Assembly (NCBI GenBank): GCA_014218235.1
Contig: CM024755.1
Coordinates: 93,724,948 to 93,788,947 of the forward strand
From: Colocasia esculenta
Lineage: Eukaryota > Streptophyta > Magnoliopsida > Alismatales > Araceae
Reading direction: 5' to 3'
DNA length: 64,000 bases
A program made the position numbers and the translations under genes. Below, piece after piece: positions 1 through 12,600 of this stretch. A model generated the notes under the pieces. The model was not told the origin of the DNA, searched no databases, and saw nothing but the letters and a program-made list of their open reading frames with translations. Position 1 is the first letter of the stretch. Every line of letters begins with the position of its first letter.

Positions 1-1313
1 GTCCCCCTGAGAATGTTCAATGTGTAAGTGACCCTAAGGGCATTAGGGGGAAATCCTGGAGGTGGACAAGTACCACTGGTTAGGGTGGAGACTTGTTCTC
101 CCGGTCTGCGCAGTCCAAGAGTCGCCATTGAAATGCCTAGATGGCGTCTATGTGTAATGTGATGTGTTTGTGTCCTTCTTTGGTGGTTTGGACTATGTGT
201 CACGGCACCTAAAATGTGAATGTGTAATGTGTAATGTGTATGTGTTCATGTGTTAATGTGTAAGTGCACAATGTGAAATGTGTATGTGCAAAGTGAAACC
301 GTGTGAATTGGAAACTTGTGTAAAGAAAATGTGAAACTAAAAATGTGAGAATATGACATTGAAATTCATGTGAGACAAATCTGAAACCATGTGAAATCAG
401 TAGCTTCATGTTGTTATCATCATGTTTATATGTGCGAAAATGTCTAGAATCCATGTTAGGGATAATTGATGAGCACGTGTACAAAATAGCATGATTGGTT
501 GTTCACATGGTATGTTTTAAACAACATTGTAGCTCTCATGTGTAGGTTTACAGCCATTAAACCATGTGGAACCAGCAACTTAAAGCATGTGAAAATGTCT
601 ATGTATGTGCTTAGGAACATGTAAAATCCGTGCTAGTTGTGTTCTCCCTTCATATATGCACAGTGTTCATGTTGGTAGCTCTCATGTCTTGGTTCTTTAA
701 AGACAAAATTTCACGAGTAAATTGAATAGAGGGCATGTGATAGGTAAGTTTTATTCTTAGAAATCTGAAAGCATGATCCATGTATTAAATTGTAGAACTT
801 TCATGATAGGTTGCAACTTTCAAATGACTAGCATGTCATATGTTGAAATTTGTGAATGTGTATGTAGAAAACTGAGTCTTTAACACTCACTACTTGCTTC
901 GGCGTACAGGCATAGATGGTGACGAGACTCTTGTGGAGGAGACGGTAGAGACGGACTCCGAGCGCGGAGTTTAGATTGTTGGAGAAGTGTACCCCTTTTG
1001 TGTTTTCATAGTATGTAAAAGTGACACTATACTAGAAATCATGAGATAATTGTATAAGTGTGGACATTGTGTACTAAATTTTCAGAAATTTGATTATGTG
1101 AACTTTTAAGTTCTTTAATGTTATTGCAATTTCATGTATGTTAAATGTGGATGATGAATGAATGAAGACAGTTGTCTTTTACTTCCGCTACTCTGTTGTA
1201 TATTTGCGTGTATCTCAGCTGTTTGTATCGTTGGGTAAATGTCCCACTGTGATGACGCTTGCTATACCGACGTGGGTTGGTATAACCGTACCGGTATAAT
1301 GTGGGCCGTCACA
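1..1313 (+). repeat. TK1 5' LTR, 3' part only
   Basis: It aligns base for base with 8190-9542, about 98 percent identical. It ends GTCACA directly before the primer binding site. Relative to the 3' LTR it lacks about 41 bases near 875 (present at 9058-9099). It carries blocks shared with the other Tekay-like LTRs of the window at about 40-135, 180-210 and 900-974. Confidence 0.95.
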
Positions 1314-1318
1314 GAGAT

Positions 1319-1330
1319 TGGTATCAGAGC
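1319..1330 (+). other. TK1 primer binding site (initiator tRNA-Met)
   Basis: TGGTATCAGAGC begins 5 bases after the LTR end. It matches the complement of the 3' end of plant initiator methionine tRNA, the usual minus-strand primer. Confidence 0.93.
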
Positions 1331-1707
1331 AACCGGTTGAGATTGCACATGAATATACATAAGTCATCATCTTCATTGCATGCTAAGTATGTCCACATGT
1401 GTAGAAAACACTAATAGGAAGTGAAAGATAGATAAGAAATGGTTAGGAAACTTAGTAACCTAGCTCTAATAGTGGCTGAAATTTTATTACAGCCATGGCT
1501 TCGAGAGGTAGGCGTGGCGGAGCGTCGGCCCGTGAGGACGAGCCACGACGTGACGAGCGGGCAGAGCAACAGGCCCCGGCACCGCAAGGTCTTGTACTTC
1601 CCTCACCGCCGCCTGTGGATTACGGAGTATTCATGCAAGGTCTGGTGCAAGCCATGCAGACGCAGGCTCATACCCAGGCAGCACTCCAGGCACAGTTGGA
1701 GGCCCAG

Positions 1708-1790
1708 GTAGAATAATGAAACAACTAGTAGTTTTCTATTTAAATTGCATGATATTGTGTTTATTGTGTATTGCCTATTGTTTAATGTAG
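1708..1790 (+). other. Inferred intron 1 in TK1 gag
   Basis: This 83-base T-rich segment begins GTAGAA and ends TGTAG, and contains in-frame stops. Removing it joins two Gag segments in frame in phase 0. TK13 has the matching donor (CTCAG then GTTAGA) at the same place. Splicing itself is inference. Confidence 0.65.
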
Positions 1791-1985
1791 CAGGCTCAGG
1801 CACCAGCTCAGGACCATGGTGGACCTCCCATCATGGAGCGATTCAAGAGGATGACCCCACCCTCTTTTAAGGGGGAGAGTGATCCATTAATAGCAGAAAG
1901 TTGGTTAAGGGAGACAGAGAAAATCTTCCGAGCCATCAGGTGCCCTAATGAGGATAAGGTGACATTAGCCACTTACATGCTATAG

Positions 1986-2065
1986 GTTGACTTTTAATTT
2001 TGTATGTTTGTATGTTATGCTTAAGTTAGAATTTGTTAGTTGGTGCTTATGAAGGTGTATTGCAG
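1986..2065 (+). other. Inferred intron 2 in TK1 gag
   Basis: This 80-base T-rich segment begins GTTGAC and ends ATTGCAG. It interrupts a conserved Gag motif: ATYML lies on the left and ERADVWW on the right, which are contiguous in related Gag proteins. The last exon codon before it reads TAG. Confidence 0.65.
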
Positions 2066-5000
2066 GAGAGAGCAGATGTATGGTGGTCCTCCCTACTACG
2101 TACACGCTTTGAGGACAAAGTAGTAGACGTGGCGTGGGATGCGTTCGTGAGGCTCTTTCGAGCCAAGTTCATCCCAGAGCATATCCAGGACAAGATGGAC
2201 CAGGAATTTCTCTCCCTGACGCATGGCTCCATGACTGTTCTGGAATACGAGGCAAGATTTTCTGAACTTTCTAAGTATGCACCGCATATCGTAGAGGATG
2301 AGCGCAGGAAGACGAAGAAATTCGTGATGGGACTCAAGCCATCACTGCGGACGAGACTTGTGGCGTTTGACCACCGCTCATTGGACGAGGCCCTCAGTGC
2401 TGCTTGTAGGCAGGAGGGAGAGATGGAGCAATATCTGGAGGAAAAGAAGGCTTCGCAGAAGAGGCCAGCAGCGACATTCCAGCGGAAAGACAAGAAGAAA
2501 ACGGTGTACCAGACACCGCAGCGATCCGTGATAGTCAGCAACTCTCAGGTACCTTCTGTACATTCCCCTGGTGTGAAGAAAGAGTGTCCCCATTGCGGGA
2601 AGACATATGGTGGTTCCGAGTGTTGGTTGGTAGCGGGTAGATGCTTGAAGTGCGGGAGCAGTGACCACAAGATCAAAGACTGCCCAAGACTTCAGCAGGG
2701 AGCTCAGCGTGGAGCGCCAGCCCCAGCAGTAGTGGCAGCCGCGCCAGCTACAGGAAGATCAGGAAGGCCTCGAGCCTCAGCTCGAGTGTTTGCTTTAGCT
2801 CGCGAGGACGCCGAGCAGGTGGAGCATGTCACCGAAGGTACAGTTTTGCTTTTAGGTGTGCACGCTCGGGTTTTGTTTGATACGGGTGCTACTCACTCGT
2901 TCATTTCCGAGCGGTTCGCTAGGAAGTTAGCCCTAGAGTCAGGCATAGAGTCTGAGGAGTTAGAGGTCCCTTTGTCTGTGCACACCTCGGCCGGTACGGT
3001 ATCGACTAGGAAGTGCATTCCGTCGTTACCTGTGTGCATTGAGGATAGAGTCCTAGATGGGTGTTTCTTCTTGCTAAAGATGAAGGACTATGATGCCATT
3101 CTTGGTCTGGATTGGCTAGAGGGGCACTATGCGTTAGTGGATTTTCGTCGGAAGAGGATTGTTTTCCGCATCCCTGGTGAGGACGAGTTCTCTCATCCCT
3201 TGCCAAGGAACTTGGCTGGAAAGTTGGTCATCTCTACCATGAAGGCGATGCGCATGGTGAACAAGGGTTGTGACGCTTTTCTTGCCAGTGTGGTGTTAGT
3301 GCCAGAGGCTGATGAGTCACCTACTATTGCGGAGATTGAGGTAGTGCAGGATTTTCCAGATGTCTTTCCTGATGACTTGTTTGGATTGCCACCGGATATA
3401 GAGATAGAGTTTACCATAGAGTTGCTTCCAGGCACCTCTCCTATCTCGAAGGCTCCATATCGGATGGCACCTGCGGAGTTAGCCGAGTTGAGGAGGCAGT
3501 TGCAGGAGTTGCTTGATAAGGGATTTATTCGCCCTAGTGTTTCCCCTTGTAGCGCACCTGTATTATTCGTCATGAAGAAAGACGGGTCACTTAGGTTGTG
3601 CATTGACTATAGGAAGTTGAACCAGGTGACTGTGAAGAATAGGTATCCCTTACCTCGCATTGATGACTTGTTTGACCAGTTGCGAGAGGCATCAGTCTTT
3701 TCTAAGATTGATTTGCGATCTGGTTATCATCAGTTGAGGATTCGGAGTGAGGATGTGTCCAAGACGGCATTTAGATCCCGTTATGGACATTATGAGTTCT
3801 TGGTCCTTCCTTTCGGATTGATCAATGCCCCTGTAGCGTTCATGGATCTCATGAACCGGGTGTTTAGGCCTTATTTAGATAGCTTTGTCGTAGTGTTTAT
3901 TGACGATGTGTTGGTCTACTCTCCGGATGAGGCCATGCACCGTCAGCATCTGAGGTTAGTGTTAGAGGTTCTTCGTGAGCACAAGCTGTATGCAAAATTC
4001 AGCAAGTGCGATTTTTGGTTGCGTGAGGTTCATTTCCTCGGGCATGTTATCTCCGGCGTTGGTGTTGTAGTTGATCCAGCGAAGGTCCAGGCAGTTATGG
4101 ATTGGGAGGTTCCCAAGACCCCTTCGGAGATTCGTAGTTTTATTGGGTTATCTAGTTACTATCGGCGATTCATTGAGGATTTCTCATCCATCGCCGCCCC
4201 CTTGACAAAGCTGACCAGGAAGGGTGAGAAGTTCGTATGGTCTGAGGCATGTGAACATAGCTTCCAGCTATTGAAGGCTAAGCTAACTTCTGCTCCGGTA
4301 TTGGTATTGCCTAGTGGTCTAGAGGGCTTTTCCAATTATACGGATGCGTCTCAGATTGGTTTGGGCTGTGTGCTAATGCAGCAAGAAAGGGTAGTGGCTT
4401 ATGCTTCTCGTCAATTAAACGAGCATGAGAAGAACTATCCGACTCATGACTTGGAGCTCGCAACAGTGGTTCATGCACTAAAGATCTAGAGGCACTATCG
4501 TTATGGTGTCAGATTTGAGGTGTTTACTGACCACAAGAGCTTGAAGTATCTTTTCTCCCAAAAGGAATTAAACCTGAGGCAGAGAAGATGGATTGAGTTC
4601 TTGAAGGATTATGACTTCGACCTTCAGTATCACCCTGGAAAGGCGAATGTCGTAGCAGATGCTCTTAGTAGAAAGAGGTCTTCGCTCCAGCAGGATTGGA
4701 AGATGTTGGAGGATGCGGCGTACTCTATGACCGAGTTAGAGCCATCGCTGTGTCAGGCTTTTGTAGCCCAGCTATCCCTTAGATCCTCTGTGTTGGATGA
4801 GGTGATTGGGCAGCAGGAAGCCGACCCTAGATTGTTAGAATTAGTGGGTAAGGCGGGCATTGCTCGTGATGAGGACGGTGTGATTAGATTTCAGCACCGC
4901 GTTTGTGTCCCTGATTTAGTGGATGTCCGTGAGCATGTGTTAGCGGAGGCTCATAGATCACGATTTTCTATTCATCCGGGTAACACTAAGATGTATCAAG

Positions 5001-6231
5001 ACTTGAAAAGATCATTTTGGTGGTCCGACATGAAGAAAGATGTTGCGGATTATGTGTCTAGATGTCTAGTATGTCAGCAAGTGAAAGCCGAGCGGCAGCG
5101 ACCATCCGGCCTTATGCAGAGGATGGATATCCCAGTGTGGAAGTGGGAAGCTATCACTATACATTTTGTCTCGGGTTTGCCTCGATCTAGAAGGGGCAAT
5201 GACTCGATTTGGGTAGTTGTAGATAGATTCTCGAAGACTGCTCATTTCTTGCCTATGAAGAAGAAGCAGTCAGTAGAGAGTTTAGCTAGATTGTATGTTA
5301 GTAGTGTCATTAGATTGCATGGTGTGCCGAAGTCGATCATTTCAGATCGAGATCTGAGATTTACTTCGAGATTGTGGAAGGGTCTTCACGATGCTTTAGG
5401 TTCGGAGCTGAAGCTCAGTTTGGCGTTTCATCCCCAGACCGATGGACAGTCCGAAAGGACTATCCAGACGATCGAGGATATGTTGAGAGCGTGTGTTCTG
5501 GATTGGAAGGATGATTGGGAGCGTCATTTACCTCTTGTGGAGTTCGCATACAACAATAACTTTCATGCTAGTATTGGTATGGCTCCATTCGAGGCGTTGT
5601 ATGGTAGGCCCTACAGATCTCTGTTATGTTGGGAAGAGACTGGTGATAGGCAGTTGATCGGACCGGAGTTAGTTCAGGAAACTTCGGATAAGATCCAGCT
5701 TATCAGGAAGAGGCTTGTTGCGGCACAGGATAGGCAGAAGAGCTATGCCGACAACAGGAGAAAGGATTTGGAGTTCGAGGTTGGCGATCATGTCTTCTTG
5801 AAGATATCGCCTACTCGAGGTGTTGTCAGATTTGGCAGGCATAGTAAGTTGAGCCCCAGGTTCATTGGCCCATATGAGATTCTCAGACGTTTGGGCAGCG
5901 TGGCGTATGAGCTAGCATTACCCCCAGCTTTGGCTAGCGTTCACCCTGTATTCCACGTATCTATGCTCAGGAAGTATGTCCGAGATCCGTCTCATGTGAT
6001 TAGTCATGAGCCAGTGGAGATCCAGCCAGATCTTTCGTATGTCGAGCAACCAGTAGCGATTCTTGACCAGAAGGTTCAGCATCTCCGGAACAAGAGTATT
6101 GCGTCGGTAAAAGTTCTCTGGCGGAACTTCTCACGAGAGGAGGCTACTTGGGAGCTTGAGGATGCGATGAAGAAGAAGTATCCCCTTTTGTTTGAGTAGT
6201 GTCGTTCTAACTTCGAGGACGAAGTTTCTTT

Positions 6232-6244
6232 AAGGGGGAGAGGG
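6232..6244 (+). other. TK1 polypurine tract
   Basis: AAGGGGGAGAGGG lies directly before the 3' LTR, the usual plus-strand primer position. It follows the pol stop (6197-6199) by about 30 bases. Confidence 0.92.
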
Positions 6245-9200
6245 TGTAAGGCCCTCGAATTTCCGTCGCATTATTTGTAATTATGTGTGTATACTTGTGC
6301 TTGTGTAGGTATATACATATTAACGTACGTATTAATTAGTACAATTATGTGTGCATGTGTTTATACTAGACGTAAATAATGCATGTATTGAATGGTGATA
6401 ATATGAATACACTACTATATATATATTACATGTATGTATGCATGGCATGCATAGTTTTCTGCATGTTTTAGAGTTCTGGCCGAAGGCCAGATCGACGTCA
6501 ATACCAGGACGTCGATGAGGTGTCAGCGTCCACCCATGGACGCCAACACTAATCCTGGCGTCTAACGATGTGGACGCCGATTTCTCTGACCTGCATGCGT
6601 TGCAGAGCCAGAAATTCCGGAAACAAGGTAGCTCACCCATTGGGGAGCTGTCCCCAACGGCTCTGAGAGCCATCTTGTCACCCTGTGAATGGGAGAGAAG
6701 CCTCTCCCATATGTCTGAACCCGAATGTGCTCCCCAACCCCTCTCTTCACCCTTTTGCAAGAGAGAAACAAGAGGAGAAAACCCTATTTCGGACTGTGAG
6801 AAAACCCCATCCTTGCAGCCCAAAATCCGAACTTCTGAAGCTTTGTCCGGCGTTCTACTGCAACTGGAGGCTAGAGGGATCATCGAGGAAGGCCTCCCCG
6901 ACATTTTCTTGCTGTGGAGATCATCCAAGAGCCCGGAGGAAGGAGATCTTGGAGGACACTTCTGAACTTCTTGGGACTGCCTAAGGAGAGCTTCTCCGAG
7001 CATTTAGATCCATTGGAGCAATTTTCTAGAGGCAAGTGACCCTACCATAAGGTTCCCGTATGAGTCTAGGATGGTTTTAACATTTTTGTGTATTTTTCTT
7101 CGTGTCCTTGACCCCCACATTCACCCTATCTTGAGAGCTCGGGTCTGTGTTCTGCACAGAACTGACATTGACGGCCATGTCCCTGGTCGCTAAGATCATG
7201 CTTAGCGTCCATCGACTATGACGTTGACCCTGGACTAGCGGCCAGAGGCCGCCGCCAAGTTCTTCAGGACAGAACTGAAACCTGTTCTCTCTTCTTATAT
7301 GATTAATTTCGATGGGTTTTTAGTGATGAGGATATATGGTAGCCCTATACACTATGTATATTAGTAAATGTGGTGTGTGGATGGATGAGTGTGCATAGTG
7401 GTGAATGATAGAAGTTATTTTGTTACATGAAATTACAAGCATGATTAGTTGTTAATCTTGTCAACCTACTGTTGCATGATTAGGACTAGTCTGAGTGCCC
7501 TAAGTTTTGTCAGATCATGAAGTTAGTGGATCAATATATAAGTACTCAAATTTTGATAAATTGTCAATGCTTGCATAAATTGCTATTAATTTCGGTTCGG
7601 TAAATAAAAAGGCATGCAAGAAAGAATTGTTGTGATCGAACTATGGTTGTATGATTTAGGGTAATTCTATATTTCCAGATCATGCATATAACAGTTAGTC
7701 TTTGTTCGGAAATTTTGGAAAAATTCTCCATGCTTATCTGAATTATTACGCTTTCTGAAATTGAATTTAGAAAAGCATATGTAGGGTTATAAAACCTTGA
7801 GAAAATGGTATGTTACTCAAAAAAATCTGAAAATTTTCATGTGGGATCCTAAAACCGAAAATAGCTTGTGGTTAAATTTTCAGATCATTTGGACCAGTAG
7901 ATGATACAATATGAATTTTCCATGTAAATTGTGAATTTATGCATGCCAATGTGAAATAATTCGATTTAGGAGTAATCCGACCTGATTAGTGAAATTTTCT
8001 GAATGCTACATTTTGAAATCTGTAGTGTCATGATAGGAAAACAGAGAATGTGAATGTGAGAGAGAAAGTGAATAGAATGAGAGTGACATGTGTAAACCAT
8101 GTGCGAAATCGGTAAAAATGTGTAATGTGTAAATTGTGCCAAGTGTGACATTGCTTCCACAAAGGGTAGTGGAACCGTATCAGGGAAAAGTTCCCCTAAG
8201 AAAGTTCAATGTGTAAGTGACCCTAGGGGCATTAGGGGGAAATCCTGGAGGTGGACAAGTACCACTAGTTAGGGTGGAGACTTGTTCTCCCGGTCTGCGC
8301 AGTCCAAGAGTCGCCATTGAAATGCCTAGATGGCGTTTATGTGTAATGTGATGTGTTTGTGTCCTTCTTTGGTGGTTTGGACTATGTGTCACGGCACCTA
8401 AAATGTGAATGTGTAATGTGTAATGTGTATGTGTTCATGTGTTAATGTGTAAGTGCACAATGTGAATGTGTATGTGCAAAGTGAAACCGTGTGAATTGGA
8501 AACTTGTGTAAAGAAAATGTGAAACTAAAAATGTGAGAATATGACATTGAAATTCATGTGAGACAAATCTGAAACCATGTGAAATCAGTAGTTTCATGTT
8601 GTTATCATCATGTTTATATGTGCGAAAATGTCTAGAATCCATGTTAGGGATAATTGATGAGCACGTGTACAAAATAACATGATTGGTTGTTCACATGGTA
8701 TGTTTTAAACAACATTGTAGCTCTCATGTGTAGGTTTACAGCCATTAAACCATGTGGAACCAGCAACTTAAAGCATGTGAAAATGTCTATGTATGTACTT
8801 AGGAACATGTAAAATCCGTGCTAGTTGTGTTCTCTCTTCATATATGCACAGTGTTCATGTTGGTAGCTCTCATGTCTTGGTTCTTTAAAGACAAAATTTC
8901 ATGAGTAAATGAATAGAGGGCATGTGATAGGTAAGTTTTATTCTTACAAATCTGAAAGCATGATCCATGTATTAAGTTGTAGAACTTTCATGATAGGTTG
9001 CAACTTTCAAATGACTAGCATGTCATATGTTGAAATTTGTAAATGTGCATGTAGAAACCGCTATGACTTATACGTGTATGTTATGAGTAGTGTTGCTTGC
9101 TGAGTCTTTAAGACTCACTACTTGCTTCGGCGTACAGGTATAAACGGTGACGAGACTCTTGTGGAGGAGACGGTAGAGACGGACTCCAAGCGCGGAGTTT

Positions 9201-9542
9201 AGATTGTTGGAGCAGTGTACCCCTTTTGTGTTTTCATAGTATGTAAAAGTGACACTGTACTAGAAATCATGAGATAATTGTATAAGTGTGGACATTGTGT
9301 ACTAAATTTTCAGCAATTTGATTATGTGAACTTTTAAGTTCTTTAATGTTATTGCAATTTCATGTATGTTAAATGTGGATGATGAATGAATGAAGACAGT
9401 TGTCTTTTACTTCCGCTACTCTGTTGTATATTCGCGTGTATCTCAGCTGTTTGTATCGTTTGGGTAAATGTCCCACTGTGATGACGCTAGCTATACCGAC
9501 GTGGGTTGCTATAACCGTACCGGTATAATGAGGGCCGTCACA
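6245..9542 (+). repeat. TK1 3' LTR, full length (3,298 bp)
   Basis: It starts TGTAAGGCCC and ends GGCCGTCACA. No credible gene lies inside; the open frames are chance. It holds clustered short inverted motifs around GACGTC and GGCGTC (about 6491-6582), a second cluster with TTAGCG/AGCGGCC motifs (about 7150-7280), a stretch rich in AATGTGTA-type words (about 8400-8470), and near its end an acidic reading frame block (about 9140-9202) also found in other Tekay-like LTRs here. Confidence 0.94.
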
Positions 9543-9640
9543 ATGGGTACTAATTAAAATGAACCCACACACACACAAACTAAATTCCATAATCAATATC
9601 ATAACAACACGTTACTTTTGTAGGAACTTAAGCAACTAAG
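9543..9640 (+). other. GY2 5' leader remnant
   Basis: This 98-base AT-rich leader sits between the TK1 LTR end and the GY2 gag start. It holds a short (CA)n run near 9567 and a splice-acceptor-like TTACTTTTGTAG at about 9612-9623. Confidence 0.6.
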
Positions 9641-12600
9641 ATGACTGCTGAACGTTCTCAGATGTGGGGCATGAAACAAACTATTCAGGAGCTCACCCGT
9701 ACACTTCTGCAAGCTGCACAAGGTGGATGAAATCGCGGTTGTGTAGGGAAGCTGCATCGTAACTTTAGGAGCTTGAACCTACCTAGGTTCAGTGGTTCCA
9801 CAGATCCGGATGAGGCCGAGCACTGTTTGAAGAAGACAGAAAGAATTTTCTGTGTTATGCAATGTGCAGCTGGGGATAAGCTGCTACTAGCTACTTTCCA
9901 ACTAAAGAAGGACGCCCGCGCTTGGTGGGAGTCAGTGGAAGCGACTAGAGCTAATGGTCAATTTACTTGGGCTGAATTCAAAGAGGCGTTTACCTCTAAG
10001 CACTTTTCTGAGCGCGTGCAAGAAAGAAAGGCCATGGAATTTGCTGCTCTCAAACAGAGGAGCTTGTCTGTGGCTGAATATGAGGCATAGTTTTCAAAAC
10101 TGGAAAGATATGGTGACCACCTGGTAAATATGGAGAAAATGAAGGCTAGGTGTTTCCTCAATGGCCTTAAGCCTCAGTACATTACTCAACTGGCCCCTCT
10201 CGACATCCAGACCTATGCCAAGATGGTGAAGAAAGCTCAACTTTTAGAAGATGCTACGGACTTCACTGATCGCATCAAGGGGAAGTTCATGAAGAAAGAA
10301 CTGACACCTGGCATGACATCTACAAAGCCAAACATCGGCAAGAAGCGTCCTTTCAGCATCACGGAAGGACCTAGCCATAAGAATAAACCCAAAGTCTTCG
10401 TTCCCAACAGCCTAGCGAAAAGCAACTGTAAGCACTGTGACAAGCCAGGTCACACGACTCGAATGCTGGAGGAAAGTTGGTGCATGTCTGCACTGTGGAA
10501 GCCGTGAGCATCGTATCCCTGAGTGCCCTCTACTGAAGGAGCATGAGAGGCGCGCTAATGTGCCTAAGAAACAGGGAAGACTGCAAGCCCTGCATGATGA
10601 AGAGCCTACTGAGGAAGGTGGCATTGTAGAAGGTACCCTACAAGTTTTCTTCTTATCAGCATTTGTTTTATTTGATACTGGAGCAACTCATTCATTTATA
10701 TCTCAAAACTTTGATGATACCTTGAATGCTAAACCTATATCCATGGGATGTGAATTCTCTATCACAACACCATTGGGAGAGAAAGAGAAATTGAACAAAT
10801 ACTTTCCATCTGTCGATGTAATGATCAGAGAACATAACCTAAAAGCAGACCTAGTGTGTATGCCAATGAAAGGCTATGATGTGATTTTGGGAGCCGATTG
10901 GTTGGCACTTATGGGGCAAGTGTCGATTGTAAGAATGGGAGAGTTCCATTTAGTGATTTCCCTAAGTTGTCATTCACTGGGATTAGACATAAGAGACGGA
11001 TGTCTCTAGTCTCTTCCATAAAGGCCCACAACATGATAAGGAAAGGTTGCTTTGCATTCCTTGCGGCTGTAATAGTTGAAAAGAAGGGCTCTAAGATAGA
11101 AGACATACACATAGTGCAGGATTACCCAGATGTGTTTCCCGAAGATCTGCCAGGGGTTCCACGGGAACGTGATGTCAATTTTGCCATTGAGTTAATCCCT
11201 GGAGCTGCCCCAGTGTTACGTCAACCGTACCAGATGTCACCTGCTGAATTAAAGGATTTGAAGGCGCAATTGATGGAGCTACTAGATTAGGGGTTCATTC
11301 GACCAAGTACTTCCCTATGGGGAGCACATGTGCTGCTCATTAAAAAGAAGGATGGATCTATGAGGCTATGTATAGACTATTGACAACTCAATCAGCTAAC
11401 CATCAAGAACAAGTACCCATTGCCCCGGGTTGATGAACTTTTCGACCAGATATCAGGAGCTCAATATTTTTCCAAGATTGACCTTCGATCTGGCTATCAC
11501 CAAATGAAGATCAAGGACGACGATATTTTTAAAACGACTTTTAGGAGCAGGTATGGACACTATGAATTCGTCGTTATGCCTTTTGGTCTGACCAATACTC
11601 CTGCAGCCTTTATGCAACTCATGAACAACATATACCGACCCTAACTTGACAAGTTCATGGTTGTCTTCATCGATGATATCCTCATATACTCCAAGACCAA
11701 AGAAGAACATGAAGAACATCTGAAGGTTGCACTGCAAGTCTTATGAGACAACAAATTATATGCAAAGCTGAGCAAGTGTGAATTCTGGCTCTCATCTCAA
11801 AGGATGGCATATCTGTTGATCCCTCCAAAGTCGAAGCCATACTCAAATAGGAGAGACCAACCAATGTCACAGAAATCAGATGTTTCGTAGGACTGGCTGG
11901 TTACTACAGGCGGTTTATAAAGGACTTCTCTAAGCTCTCCGTTCCTCTCACGCGTCTAACACAAAAGGAGAATCCTTACTCCTGGAGTAAAGAGTGTGAG
12001 AAGAGTTTTCACACTCTAAAAGACTGTCTTAGCTTAGCACCTGTTCTCTCTCTACCAATAGAGGGAGAAGGTTTATCTGTCTACACTGATGCCTCTTGAA
12101 TTGGGCTAGGCTGCATATTGATGCAGAAAGAGAAAGTCATTGCTTATTCTTCAAGACTACTGAAGACGCATGAAGTCAACTACCCGGTGCATGATTCAGA
12201 GTTGGTTGTCGTGGTCTTCATCTTAAAAATCTGGAGATATTATTTGTATGGTGAGCAATTCACTATCTACTCAGACCATAAGAGCTTAAAGTATTTATTC
12301 TCTCAAAAGGAACTTAACATGAGGTAGAGAAGATGGCTTGAATACTTGAAGGATTTCGACTTCAACATCCAATACTATCCAGGAAAGGGAAATGTTGTGG
12401 CTGATGCTCTTAGTAGAAAACCGATGTCATCGCTATCAAGTCTGGTTCTTAGCGAAATGAAGTTACTAGAACAATTCGCAAGGTTAGACTTGAATATTGA
12501 ACATAAGGGATGATCGAGTCTTGGTTGCCAACATTAGGATTCATTCTGACATGCTGGAAGTGATCAAAGCTCAACAAGACATAGATCCATTCTTGGTTCG

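Larger units (their letters stand above)
1495..6199 (+). pseudogene. gag-pol: TK1 gag-pol polyprotein with two inferred introns and two nonsense codons
   Basis: Inferred exons are 1495-1707, 1791-1985 and 2066-6199, all joined in phase 0, about 1,510 codons. In order: arginine-rich Gag start (MASRGRRGG), Gag capsid region (about 1840-2440), CCHC zinc knuckle (2642-2683, CLKCGSSDHKIKDC), aspartic protease (DTG at 2879), reverse transcriptase (FIDD at 3896-3907), RNase H (about 4330-4660), integrase HHCC finger (about 4950-5090), integrase core, and a chromodomain-like tail (about 6040-6196). Breaks: TAG at 1983-1985 at the end of exon 2, TAG at 4487-4489 in RNase H, and CAT (His) at 5162-5164 where the first integrase Asp is expected. 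The ATG at 1495 was chosen because the minus-strand relative TK13 starts the same way. Otherwise the frame is open, so the copy died recently. Confidence 0.9.
1..9542 (+). mobile_element. TK1: Tekay-like Ty3/gypsy element, 5' end off window
   Basis: This is a near-complete chromovirus-type LTR retrotransposon. It shows a partial 5' LTR, an initiator-Met primer binding site, gag-pol in the order gag, protease, reverse transcriptase, RNase H, integrase and chromodomain, a polypurine tract and a full 3' LTR starting TG and ending CA. The order with integrase last is the Ty3/gypsy hallmark, and the chromodomain-like tail plus very long LTRs fit the Tekay/Del clade. It sits in the 5' leader of GY2. 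The right target flank is ATGGG; the left copy is outside the window. By eye the two LTRs differ at about 28 of 1310 comparable positions, so the insertion is fairly young. Confidence 0.93.

Noticed and set aside
209..484. Minus-strand 91-residue frame in the TK1 LTR, repeated at 8442
   Set aside because: Rich in His, Thr and Phe from reading AATGTGTA-type repeats backwards; repeated only because the LTR is repeated.
1319..1330. tRNA gene fragments at primer sites
   Set aside because: Only the complement of a tRNA 3' end is present, directly after LTR ends.
6332..7003. Minus-strand 223-residue frame in the TK1 3' LTR
   Set aside because: No motif, not conserved in TK8, TK9 or TK13, and shares its bases with plus-strand LTR blocks; chance frame.
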